64,000 nt of DNA from Tillandsia leiboldiana (Eukaryota > Streptophyta > Magnoliopsida > Poales > Bromeliaceae). This document shows, piece after piece, positions 42,673 through 51,586 of this stretch; the stretch's first letter is position 1, and each line of letters starts with the position of its first letter. Under the pieces are notes generated by a model. It searched no databases and was not told the DNA's origin. It was given only the letters and a program-made list of their open reading frames with translations. The stretch spans positions 36,781,345 through 36,845,344 of the forward strand of contig CM055068.1 in NCBI GenBank assembly GCA_029204045.2, given 5' to 3'. Both the position numbers and the translations under genes were made by a program.

Positions 42673-42971
42673 TATTTATAGGTTAGAAACCTTTAGAAGA
42701 AGATAAGAATCAAAAAATGACTTAACAGAATTTTTCCCGCACGACGGTCCGGACTGGATTTGGCTTGATCCGGACTGTCGTCATTTTTCAGAGAATTTCC
42801 TGAAAAATCATGTTCGGGGTCCGGACTGAAAGATGAACGGTCCGGACTGTTCATGCGATTTCTGCAGAATCCTTGTTCGGGGTCCGAACTGAACCAGGGG
42901 AGGTCCGAACTAAAATTCCGCATGAACTTACCTACGTTCGGGGTCCGGACTGGAATGCCCTGATCCGGATC
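42673..42971 (-). promoter_or_regulatory. E2 LTR promoter: TATA box and variant palindrome array
   Basis: Eight palindrome sites in four pairs start at 42746, 42767, 42818, 42839, 42881, 42902, 42942 and 42962. Four are GGTCCGGACT, two GGTCCGAACT, one GATCCGGACT and one GATCCGGATC. Pair spacing is 20-21 bp and unit spacing 61-72 bp. The TATA box is 66 bp from the array, as in E1 and E3. Confidence 0.65.
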
Positions 42972-43197
42972 CTAAACATGTAACAGTCCAGTTTTTTGAT
43001 TTTTATGCAATTAAAAATTCATCCAAGTGTTTCTACACTATAAGAAGTATTCGGATCACCAAAATTATTTAGTTAAACGTACCTGATCCTTTTGAATTCT
43101 TCTTTCTTGAGATTGAGGTATATGATCCAAACATCTTCATCTTCAATCTTCAAGACTTAACCACTTCACGAAATACGCCAAAATAAAATCCTTAACA

Positions 43198-43851
43198 ATC
43201 TCCCCCTTTGGCGGTTTCATGACAAAACAAAAATCCACTTAAAGAAAATTCAAAAAGATATTTTTGTTGTTATCACCATACAACAAAAATTTACAATTAT
43301 GATCCAAATAAAAATGAATACATGAGATAAACTCCTAAAACAAACTCTAGACTAAGACGTTTGTACTCTCTGCAAAAGAAATAATTCTTGACAGAAGAAA
43401 TCGTTAGATACCTCAAGAATTTAAAAGTTCAAATCAGTTAGAGAGATAGAGTTTATACTCACCATGACATTTACAAGATCAGATATGTATGAAATAAGCA
43501 ATCAAAGCAATTCACATATCATCTAAGCATTAAATTCCAAATGTCATATGTATGTTAGTCATCAAACAACTTGTTAGTAATATTACATGCCCAAATAGTT
43601 AGTCGAATAATTAGTTGAGGCATGCATTCACAATAAAAAGCAAAGTTGTCATACTTACCTTCCAAGTTTTAAAGTATCCAAAGTTCTCACAAACACATTG
43701 TTCATATGTCTCTCTCCCCCTTTTTGTCACTGAAGTTAGCCAAAATTACAAAAATTAAGGGAGTGAAAAGTTCAAAAAGAGTAAGAACTAAAACTGAAAA
43801 CCTGCAAAACAAAAAGATAATTAGAACATTAGAACAACCCAAGATAAGATA
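43198..43851 (-). other. E2 polypurine tract and 3' noncoding region
   Basis: The polypurine tract (minus GGGGGAGAT; plus ATCTCCCCCTTTGG) abuts the LTR at 43198. A second PPT-like copy, plus TCTCCCCCTTTTTGTCAC, lies near 43713. Otherwise AT-rich, with no gene visible. Confidence 0.75.
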
Positions 43852-45294
43852 TCAGTCGGAATCCTCGGAGCTGCTGCAACCAAGCTTTTGAAAAATCTTC
43901 TTTACCAACTTGGCCAGAGATTTGTGCTTTTTCTTTAATTCTCCTATGTCTGAAGTCATTTTCACGAATTCATTAGACATTCGTTCTTGCTCCGACGATA
44001 AACATTGTTGTTCTTTATATATCGACGTGACAGAGGCATCATCCTCTGAAGTTGAAGTTGCTGCTGCTGCTGCTGGTGCTGAAGGTGCTGGTGGTGCTGT
44101 TGGTCTCTTGCTGCGAGGAGGCGTGGGAGGCTCATCCTGTCTCGTGGAGAGGGACTTCACAATTATTGTATCATTAATAGTTCCCAAACTATGCATGTAC
44201 GCGGTCGAGTTGGTGTCGATCTTGAACTTTCTGAAGATGCGCATAATTATCATCGGGAACGGAAGTCGCTCTGTAGGATGGGCACTTTCAACATATCGCG
44301 CCATCCTTGACCAAATGAGGTAAGGAATGTTGTAGTTTGATCCCAAGGATGCTGTAGGGTGTCCAAGAAAATACAAAAACAGCATCCTATCCCAGCGAAG
44401 AACTTTAGTTTGCATGTTTGGCATGATGTTGTAGCAAACAATAAAGTTCAGATATCGGTACTCAGGTCGAAGTTCTTTTGAAAGAATTGAATTCCCCGCC
44501 GACTGAGTATCTGGGAGACAAATCCCATCGACAACCACTCTCCAGGTTGTGTTGGTGAAAACATGACCTTTTAGGTAATGAGTCCCATCTACCCGGGCAT
44601 TCATTCCCAACACCTCTCCGATCAACTGAGGTGTGATCCTCAGCTTGACATTTCGAACTGTTGTTTGAAATTCTCTCGGTCTTTCTTCAAGATCTATTAA
44701 TCTTGATGTATTCTGATAGAATATCCTCACCATGTGAAGACAATAGCCAGTTGATTCTGGGAAGTTGCAAATAGGTGCAAGTCCCGCTTGTTCAAACAAA
44801 ATCCCAAACAGCTCAGAACGCTCCTTAAGGGCTTTGACATTGACATGCCTCTCCCCGATGCATTCTCTCTTCTCAAAGTCCTTGATTCTTTCAGAGCTGA
44901 TGTGCACAACTTCTTGTGGAGGGGGTTCACTTGCGAGTGGCTCTTCGATTGAAATTCCTCGAGCTCTACCCCTCTTTCGAGCAACGCTCTTTCTTTTCAT
45001 TGGAGCCGTAGTTGGTTCCATTGGAGCTTTCCCTTTCTCTGCGGCGGTTGGCGGTGTCTTCGCCTTTGAAGTAGCTGCAGGGGCTTTCCCCTTTGATGCA
45101 GTCGATGCAGCAGGTGCTGCGCCTTCTTCCGTGAGCTCATCCCAATCTACTAATTCCGTCTCGGATTCTGTATCTGAGTCGTCCACAGGGACATACTCCC
45201 CTTTGTCTTGAGTTTTCTTCGCTCTTTTGAGCTTGTTTGTTGCTCGTGTCCCTACCAAAGCTGCAATGAACACTAGTATCCATTCGAAAACCAT
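43852..45294 (-). CDS. E2 env-like ORF (intact)
   Basis: 480 codons from ATG 45294; an upstream TTG would add 13 codons but the conserved start in E1 supports this ATG. N-terminal hydrophobic segment (VFEWILVFIAALVG, residues about 2-15), basic patch TNKLKRAKK, acidic region, Ala/Pro/Lys-rich linker, then a globular region of about 230 residues (with GERHVNVKALKERSELFGIL and LRWDRMLFLYFLGHP). This resembles the domain annotated as putative plant transposon protein in many plant genomes. A Pro/Ala/Ser linker and a C-terminal coiled coil (ELKKKHKSLAKLVKKIFQKL) follow. It lies where Sireviruses carry an env-like gene. No fusion peptide or second membrane segment is clear, so a true envelope function is doubtful. 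The open frame suggests recent selection or youth. Confidence 0.8.
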   Translation of the reverse strand: MVFEWILVFIAALVGTRATNKLKRAKKTQDKGEYVPVDDSDTESETELVDWDELTEEGAAPAASTASKGKAPAATSKAKTPPTAAEKGKAPMEPTTAPMKRKSVARKRGRARGISIEEPLASEPPPQEVVHISSERIKDFEKRECIGERHVNVKALKERSELFGILFEQAGLAPICNFPESTGYCLHMVRIFYQNTSRLIDLEERPREFQTTVRNVKLRITPQLIGEVLGMNARVDGTHYLKGHVFTNTTWRVVVDGICLPDTQSAGNSILSKELRPEYRYLNFIVCYNIMPNMQTKVLRWDRMLFLYFLGHPTASLGSNYNIPYLIWSRMARYVESAHPTERLPFPMIIMRIFRKFKIDTNSTAYMHSLGTINDTIIVKSLSTRQDEPPTPPRSKRPTAPPAPSAPAAAAATSTSEDDASVTSIYKEQQCLSSEQERMSNEFVKMTSDIGELKKKHKSLAKLVKKIFQKLGCSSSEDSD

Positions 45295-45413
45295 CTTGGC
45301 TAGTGCGTTAGAGAATAGAGAACCTGCGAGCAAGAACTCAAGAACACGAAAAATTATTTAATTTTCAAAAATTTGAAAAATTATACCCAAACAATCATTA
45401 TCGTGTACAGAGA

Positions 45414-45706
45414 CTAGGAATCAAGTTAGTTTTGCAAAAAGAATTTTAAAAATAGATCAATTCCATGATTTTAAAAAATTCTCATAATATGCCCTAAAAC
45501 TGAATTTTTAGAAATCGAACCTCAAAAATCCGTTAATTAAGAGAATACAAGGCATATAAACAAAACTAATCTATCCAGAGTTCTTATTTCAAAAGAAATT
45601 TGACCAAAAACCGTTCAAAATTGAATTAGAGGCATGAATTCCATTCACGTTTTGAAGAACAGAGCAAAAACAGTGAAGAACCCGTGTTTTGATCAAAGAC
45701 ACTTAC
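45414..45706 (-). other. Candidate 5'UTR intron of the E2 env-like transcript
   Basis: Donor CAA/GTAAGT starting at 45706 and acceptor TTGATTCCTAG ending at 45414 on the minus strand, 293 bp apart, with branch-like CTAAC just upstream of the acceptor. Same position and length as in E1. Confidence 0.45.
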
Positions 45707-45826
45707 TTGAAATTGAAAGAACTTGAGTTTGGAAGAGTCCAAATTTGTTGGAGTCTAGAGAGAGAAGCTCTGAAAATTTAGAAACAAAAGCTTGAGGCAA
45801 AAAGAAATCAAATACCCTTTCGTTTC

Positions 45827-45935
45827 TATTAAACCCTAGCCGCGGTCTGGATCAGCTCGAGAATCCAGTCCGGATCGGCTACCCGCAGACAATTTCCACC
45901 GTTCGGGATCCGGATCAGATTTTTCAGTCCGGATC
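45827..45935 (-). promoter_or_regulatory. Candidate internal promoter of the E2 env-like ORF
   Basis: Palindrome-type sites start at 45844 (GGTCTGGATC), 45867 (AGTCCGGATC), 45907 (GATCCGGATC) and 45926 (AGTCCGGATC). A weak TATA-like TTTAATAG on the minus strand lies at about 45827-45834. It is about 533 bp from the env-like ATG, as in E1. Confidence 0.45.
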
Positions 45936-46455
45936 GGCTTCAACTTTTTCTCCATAAAAATTTACAAAAATTTCAGAAATTCCAGAAAAAGTATGTAAGC
46001 AAATTTTGTATATCAACTTTAAACAAAAATTATCGTTTCATATTAAAAGAAATAGATTATACTAAATCTATCAATAATATCCAAGTAATGAAATGAAAAT
46101 TTATAAAAATTAAATCCTTTAAAGTTGAACAAGTTCAAAACATCAATCACGATCTAATGAGTAATGCGTTTATCAAATCATTAATTTAGTAAAGAAAATG
46201 AAGCACAAAGATCGATAGATGTTTGAAATCCCAAATAAGTTAGATAATGTATCTAGTCAATTTATTGTAGGGAGTGGCTCTTTGAGCATCTTTCAATAAA
46301 AATCCCACCTTATACCAACCTTGGAATTTGACAGAGTCAAGTATTCTAAAAATCATTTTATCTAATCAACAAGAAAAACCATGCTTGGTATACATGTGGT
46401 AGCTGCATACAGTACTCGGACGACCGAGGTGGTAGCTCTTTCCTCCATGTGGTGG
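45936..46455 (-). other. E2 conserved noncoding block, truncated
   Basis: Matches E1 22177-22692, including the hairpin CTCGG-ACGA-CCGAG (46415-46428). It ends abruptly at the E3 LTR. No gene seen. Confidence 0.7.
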
Positions 46456-46864
46456 TGTAGAGTTATGAATCCCAAAGGATCTAAATAGGTACTATCAAAC
46501 AACTAGAGGGGGGGTGAATAGGTGTAATACTTAAAAACTCAATCTCAGTGCAAAATAAAAACCAATGCGGAAAATAAAAACAGCACACCGAGATTTACGT
46601 GGAAACTCCAATCCAGGAGAAAAACCACGGGACCAACACGCAATAACAATCCACTAAGAATAGAAGAATAACAAGGTGATTACCGACTCCACGGACTCAA
46701 CCCCTCCTTCAGCTTCTTCGGACCTCGCGCTGACCGGTTGGATATCCACGCAATAACAATCCCTAAGAAAAGAAGAATAACAAGGTGATTACCGTCTCCA
46801 CGGATTTAACCCCTCCTTCAATTTCTTGGACCTCGCGCTCCACCGTTTTGCCCGTCCACTGCTC

Positions 46865-46950
46865 ACGTTCGAATCCACGAACGCACGCTTAGAATCCACG
46901 AAACGCCTTTAGCACACCGAATCCACGATGCCACGTCGAATCCACGACGC
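46865..46950 (-). repeat. E3 hairpin array (four units)
   Basis: Loops AATCCA start at 46872, 46893, 46920 and 46939. Stems: CGTTCG/CGAACG (perfect), CGCTTAG/CGAAACG (5 of 7), CACCG/CGATG (4 of 5) and CGTCG/CGACG (perfect). The CGTTCG stem extends the TTCG/CGAA stem of E1 by two pairs. Confidence 0.6.
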
Positions 46951-47201
46951 ATACTCAGTCGATAAGAATATTGACTTCGATGGTGATCCTTTGCTTAGAT
47001 TCTCATTGAGGAACCGTAGAAGAAATCTCTAAGCAAAGATTAGATCAATTCGACAAAAGATATGTTATTGAAAGAACCATCGAATTGACCTAAAAGAGGC
47101 TATAAAGAGGAACGATAAAAACCTAGCCTCTAGGGTTGCTCTCAAGTGTTTTATAAATTGATCGGCCGTAGCTCCCACGTTTTTGAGAAACCCTAAGTGT
47201 C

Positions 47202-47497
47202 TATTTATAGTTTAGAAACCTTTGGAAAGAGATAAGAATCAAAAACATACCTTATCTGGAAATTTTCAGGACGGCTATCCGGATCAGATTTATTGCGATC
47301 CGGATCGTCGTAACGAGATTGACGATTCCAGAAAACCAAGGGTTCGGGATCCGGATTGCAAGGCCCGATCCGGATCGTTCATACAAATCAGAAAACTTAA
47401 CATTCGGGATCCGGATCGGAAATTGCATGGATCCGGATCGAAGTCTTGTATGAAGCAACAACCTTCGGGATCCGGATCGTTGGCTCTGATCCGGATC
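47202..47497 (-). promoter_or_regulatory. E3 LTR promoter: TATA box and palindrome array
   Basis: Sites start at 47276 (TATCCGGATC), 47297, 47348 (GATCCGGATT), 47367, 47408, 47430, 47469 and 47488; the rest are exact GATCCGGATC. Pair spacing 19-22 bp, unit spacing 60-72 bp, TATA box 67 bp from the array. Confidence 0.65.
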
Positions 47498-47826
47498 CTG
47501 AACATGTCCGAACACCAGTTTTTGATTATTATGACAATAAAAGTTCATCCAAGTGTTTCTACACTATAAGAAAGTATTCGGATCACCAAAATTATTTAGT
47601 TAAACATACCTGATCCTTTTGAATACTTTCTTCTTGAGATTGATGTGACTGATCCACAATTCTTCATCTTCAATCTTCAAGACTCAAGACATTGAGTGTC
47701 AACTTGAGCTCTTGTTGAATCTTCTCAAAGTCTTTGATTGCTGATTGACAATTTGATCCCTTTAAGACTCCGACTCAACTCACTGACTTGACTCACGAAA
47801 TATGCCAAGACCAAAATGCCGTAACA

Positions 47827-49494
47827 ATCTCCCCCTTTGGCAATTTCGTGACAAAACCCAAAAATACATAAAAGCGCTCAAGTCACTCATCTTAAACCAA
47901 AAAATCGAAACTCAATGTCATCACCAAAACATTGATTTTCTTTGCGTGAAAGATCCAATAAAGACCAAATTACATTTGAACCAAACAGTCCTAGAACATA
48001 CTCTATGACTTAGGACTTGGAGTCTTAAAGTGATGTAATTCCTGCAAAACAAAACTCCAAACGAAATCAAACGTTAGTCGTTAGAAATTGGAATCCTACA
48101 TTTGATCCGTCTTCCTTTTGGTTCTTTTGTTTTTCGGCTCTTTCAATTTTTCTTTGTCTCCCCCTATCTTGAGCATCTCTAACATGTTCTCCATGTTCTT
48201 GAGCATCTATGTTCTCCCCCTTTGTGGTACGATCATCATTTTCCGTTCTCCCCAATTTTTCCATTTTCGTTTTCCATTTTTGTTTCGTTTGTCCTCTCTT
48301 GATGATCTCATCTCCGTCATTTCTCTTCTCCCCCTTTTTGTCACAAATTGTCAAAGAGTGAACATACTAGACAAAAGGAAATCACTAACAACATCAGTTC
48401 AAAGAGAAAGAGAGATAAAAGCTCAGTTCCGGTATATAACAAAAATGCAGATTGCGTACCGGTACCAGAAGGCAAAAAAAAACAAATAATTTCTTGAAAC
48501 AAATCCAGATTTTAGAATCTTTTCAAATACCGATTTGTATTCCATCAAGAAAATAATTTAAGTGCTTGAAATTAATATGAGATCACATAAATGTCATTCA
48601 ATCCAATTAATTTTACAAAAATTAAAAAGATTTACTCCGAAATCATGAAAAATAAAGGTAAAACATTATAAACCGTTTTTCATGTTATATTCATCAAACA
48701 CAAGTCATCAAAAATAATCTTGAGATCCAAAGTCTATCAAGATGTAACGGATGTACAAAGATGACTTACAGAGATTTCCAAATGACATCAATTTGATTTC
48801 TTACCCTTTCAAATTTGAGATAAGCACTAAAATACCTAAGGGAGGCTCTTTGAGCATCTTTCAACTAACCCACCTTATACCAACCAGGAGATTGTTCAAA
48901 ATATAAGAGTTTTGCATATAAATCTCCAAATGCTTCAACTAAAGATTTTCTCATAAAATACTATCAAGCATCCATAACATGTGGTAGCTTCACACACAAA
49001 CCGGACGACCGGGGTGGCAGCTCTTTCCTACATGTGGTGGTAGTTTTCACACTCCTTTCGGATGTAACTCTTTCCACATCTTTTATAATTCAATTATTTA
49101 CCCTTGTAAGAATGCAATCTCTTACGTGAAAGAATTAAATCCCAAATTTCAATCAATCGGTTGTCTCACGTTTATCACAATGAATTCACACAACCGAGAT
49201 AGATTAAGCATCTAAAGATCACACATGATTTCTAAAATTTGATGCTTATAATATCAAAAACTCCTATAATGAAGTATCTTCAAGATTATGATTAAGGAGT
49301 AAAGTTGATAATCCAAATAAAATTAATTTGGAGTGAATAAAAGTGAAGCCCTTTTTATTCAATGCACTTGTTCAGTAAAAACCCTTTTGTTCAAAAACAA
49401 AGTATAAAAACGAAGAGCATTGAAAAACATGTAATGCAAAGATTAAGAAAGATATGAAGGGAAAACCAATCAAAGCATTACATACAGTCATAAG
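47827..49494 (-). other. E3 polypurine tract and 3' noncoding region
   Basis: The polypurine tract abuts the LTR (plus ATCTCCCCCTTTGG at 47827). Three further PPT-like copies (plus TCTCCCCC) lie near 48163, 48215 and 48330. Positions 48840-49100 match the post-pol noncoding block of E1 (22505-22750), including a hairpin CCGG-ACGA-CCGG at 49001-49012. No env-like ORF and no pol are present. Confidence 0.75.
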
Positions 49495-51462
49495 CTATTT
49501 AGAGAACTTAAGACAAGTAAAGATATCACCTTTCCGAATCCAAAATCGCTGGATTTTGGGTTGTCTTGATTCGTTGTGGCCGGGGGTTGTCCGCTTTGAC
49601 TGTTGGTCCACCTTAGGTCTTTGCCTCGCAATGATCCACTTGTATGATTGATGTTGTGGCTCGGACCTTTGGTGGGTTGAGTGAACTCCTTTGACTAGAT
49701 GTGTCTTTTGATTCCGTTGAGTTCGCTCCGTAGATGAAGTTGCCGAAGAATTCTTCTTTCTCTTTTTCAGGCAATCCTTCACCAAATGTCCTTCAAGTCC
49801 ACATAGGTGACAAGTTCTTCCTTTCAATTTAGTTGTGGAACTTGAAGCCTTCACAGTTTGGTTCTTTTTAAAACCCAAACCAACCTTGCTTGTTTGACCT
49901 AATCCGGACATACCGTCAAAGTTTTTGAAACCGGTTGAAAGCCTTTGTATGTCGGATTTGAGTTGATGAACTTGCTTGGTCAAAGCTTGGTTGGTGACAT
50001 GAATTTCCTCAAACTGCTTTTCTAGAAAACCAATCTTGTCCATATATGATGTAGCGTTTGTCTCCGATTGGTTTAGCTTTTCTTGGAGGATTTTATTGTT
50101 ATTCAATAAACGTCCTTGTTCCTCCTCGAGATCATGAAGTTTTATCTTTAAAGCATGATTCTCGTCTTGATTCTCAAGTCGTTGCTTCCTCAACTTCTTG
50201 ATATGTTTGGCCATCTTCTTAGATTCCGCAAGAAGTTGTTGATATGCCTCAACGAGTTCTTCCTCGTCCGACTCCCCCTCACTTGATGACTCTCCGCCGG
50301 TTGTTGATGTTTCATACAAAATCAAAGGAGTAGAGTCAGTGACTAATGATGAAAAACAATTATTAGAAGAGGGAAAATGAGAGGCATGAGAAGCAACAAT
50401 TTTTTCCTCTTTACTTGAGGTTGATTCATTAGAAGTAGAATCGTCCCAAGTTTTCGCTTGCAAAGCCTTCTTTTTATATGATTTCTTAGAAGGACAATCC
50501 ATTGAAAAATGGCCGTAGCCTTTGCATCGATAGCATTGGATTTTTCCTTCGAAATCATCTTTTTCTTTTTCTTTAGAAGGTTTTGCAAAGCTTTTGAGTT
50601 TAGAGGATTTAGAACCCGATGATCCTTTAGAAGATTTCGTGGATGAAGATCCATCGGTTCGATTCTTCCAAAACTTCCGACGAAATTTCTTTGTGATCCG
50701 CGCCAATTGTTCTTCAAAATCGGCAAAAGAGATTTCATCGTCGGAACTCGATTCGCTAACTTCTTCCTTTGTTGATTTGAATGCAATACCTGTAAGCTTA
50801 GAAGAAGACTTGGAAGAAACTTGATTAGTAGGAAAAGTCATTTCATAAGTTTGCAAAGCACCTACTAATTCCTCTATACTCATCTCATCCGGATGACTAA
50901 CGGTTTCAATGGCGGTAACCTTTGCCCTAAACCGTTCCGGAAGAGTCCGAAGTATCTTTCTTACAATTTTCGACTCCGGGATCTTTTCTCCTAAATTAGC
51001 ACATGTATTTATTACATCTTGAAGTCTAGTGTAATCATTTGTAAACAATTCATGCTCTTCCATATGAATAGAGTCAAATTGACTTGTAAGCATCTGGAGC
51101 TTTTGAATTTTTACAAGATTAGTACCCTCATGTGTAATTTTGAGAATATCCCAAATTTCCTTCGCGGTTTCACACGCGGAAATTCTTGTGAACTCAGTCG
51201 AGGAAAGAGAATTAAATAAAGCGTTCATACCTTTCCCATTGTAAGAAGATCTTTCAAATTCCTCTTTGGACCATCTAGAGTGAGGTTTTGGGGTAGTAGA
51301 ATTTCCTACTTCCTCAACAGGATGCACCCAACCGTATTCCACGGATTGCCATACTCGCTCATCAATTGCAATGAGAAAAGCTCTCATCCGCACTTTCCAA
51401 TAAGCATAATTAGTCCCATCAAAAAGAGGAGGTCTATAAATATTACCACTTTCACCCAACAT
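49495..51462 (-). CDS. E3 Gag (Sirevirus type), intact
   Basis: About 655 codons from ATG 51462 (MLGESGNIYRPPLFDGTNYAY). A longer frame with a TTG start at 51495 runs into the primer-binding site and is unlikely. Order: UBN2-type capsid region (about residues 8-210), Ser-rich linker, CCHC knuckle CYRCKGYGHFSMDC, a long coiled coil (AYQQLLAESKKMAKHIKKLR onward), second knuckle CHLCGLEGHLVKDC and a basic tail ending RFWIRKGDIFTCL. In E1 the equivalent sequence runs on at once into protease. Here it stops, so the deletion removed exactly the enzymes and left a full-length Gag, which would form particles and bind RNA. Confidence 0.88.
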   Translation of the reverse strand: MLGESGNIYRPPLFDGTNYAYWKVRMRAFLIAIDERVWQSVEYGWVHPVEEVGNSTTPKPHSRWSKEEFERSSYNGKGMNALFNSLSSTEFTRISACETAKEIWDILKITHEGTNLVKIQKLQMLTSQFDSIHMEEHELFTNDYTRLQDVINTCANLGEKIPESKIVRKILRTLPERFRAKVTAIETVSHPDEMSIEELVGALQTYEMTFPTNQVSSKSSSKLTGIAFKSTKEEVSESSSDDEISFADFEEQLARITKKFRRKFWKNRTDGSSSTKSSKGSSGSKSSKLKSFAKPSKEKEKDDFEGKIQCYRCKGYGHFSMDCPSKKSYKKKALQAKTWDDSTSNESTSSKEEKIVASHASHFPSSNNCFSSLVTDSTPLILYETSTTGGESSSEGESDEEELVEAYQQLLAESKKMAKHIKKLRKQRLENQDENHALKIKLHDLEEEQGRLLNNNKILQEKLNQSETNATSYMDKIGFLEKQFEEIHVTNQALTKQVHQLKSDIQRLSTGFKNFDGMSGLGQTSKVGLGFKKNQTVKASSSTTKLKGRTCHLCGLEGHLVKDCLKKRKKNSSATSSTERTQRNQKTHLVKGVHSTHQRSEPQHQSYKWIIARQRPKVDQQSKRTTPGHNESRQPKIQRFWIRKGDIFTCLKFSK

Positions 51463-51482
51463 GATAGATAAACCTAAAATCC

Positions 51483-51494
51483 GCTCTGATACCA
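51483..51494 (-). promoter_or_regulatory. Primer-binding site of E3
   Basis: TGGTATCAGAGC on the minus strand, two bases from the LTR end. Confidence 0.88.
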
Positions 51495-51496
51495 AT

Positions 51497-51586
51497 TGTT
51501 GGGTTATATGTAATAAGGATCTAAATAGGTACTATCAAACAACTAGAGGGGGGGTGAATAGGTGTAATACTTAAAAACTCAATCTC
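51497..51586 (-). repeat. E3 5' LTR fragment
   Basis: 90 bp matching the start of the 3' LTR (46456-46546), ending at CAATCTC where the element F LTR begins. The rest should lie beyond the right edge of the F array. Confidence 0.88.

Larger units (their letters stand above)
41916..43197 (-). repeat. E2 3' LTR
   Basis: 1,282 bp, plus-strand ends TGTGGGTTATG and CTTAACA. It holds the hairpin array (42214-42389), a minus-strand TATA box (42673-42680) and the palindrome array (42746-42971), in which most units read GGTCCGGACT. Left flank GACTC. Confidence 0.88.
41916..46455 (-). mobile_element. Sirevirus element E2, 3' part
   Basis: Minus strand: 3' LTR 41916-43197, polypurine tract, spacer, intact env-like ORF 45294-43852, its upstream candidate promoter and a conserved noncoding block, cut at 46455/46456 by E3. 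Positions 45334-46455 align with 21592-22692 of E1. Gag-pol and the 5' LTR would lie beyond E3 and F, outside the window. Confidence 0.88.
46456..47826 (-). repeat. E3 3' LTR
   Basis: 1,371 bp, plus-strand ends TGTAGAGTTATG and CCGTAACA. Four AATCCA-loop hairpins (46865-46950), minus-strand TATA box at 47202-47209 and eight palindrome sites at 47276-47497. A duplicated segment containing AACAAGGTGATTACCG appears near 46675 and 46786. Confidence 0.88.
46456..51586 (-). mobile_element. E3, gag-only Sirevirus derivative
   Basis: Minus strand: 3' LTR 46456-47826, polypurine tract, noncoding region, gag 51462-49495, primer-binding site 51483-51494 and the first 90 bp of the 5' LTR (51497-51586), where element F is inserted. 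The internal region is only 3,670 bp and has no integrase, reverse transcriptase or RNase H. Left flank GGTGG. Confidence 0.88.

Noticed and set aside
43910..45211. Plus-strand frames of 137 and 148 codons opposite the env-like ORF
   Set aside because: Shadow frames of the minus-strand ORF, with compositions set by its Ala/Glu-rich linker.
43852..45294. Host gene captured between elements
   Set aside because: The same ORF start with the same upstream region is at the matching place in E1, so it belongs to the Sirevirus.
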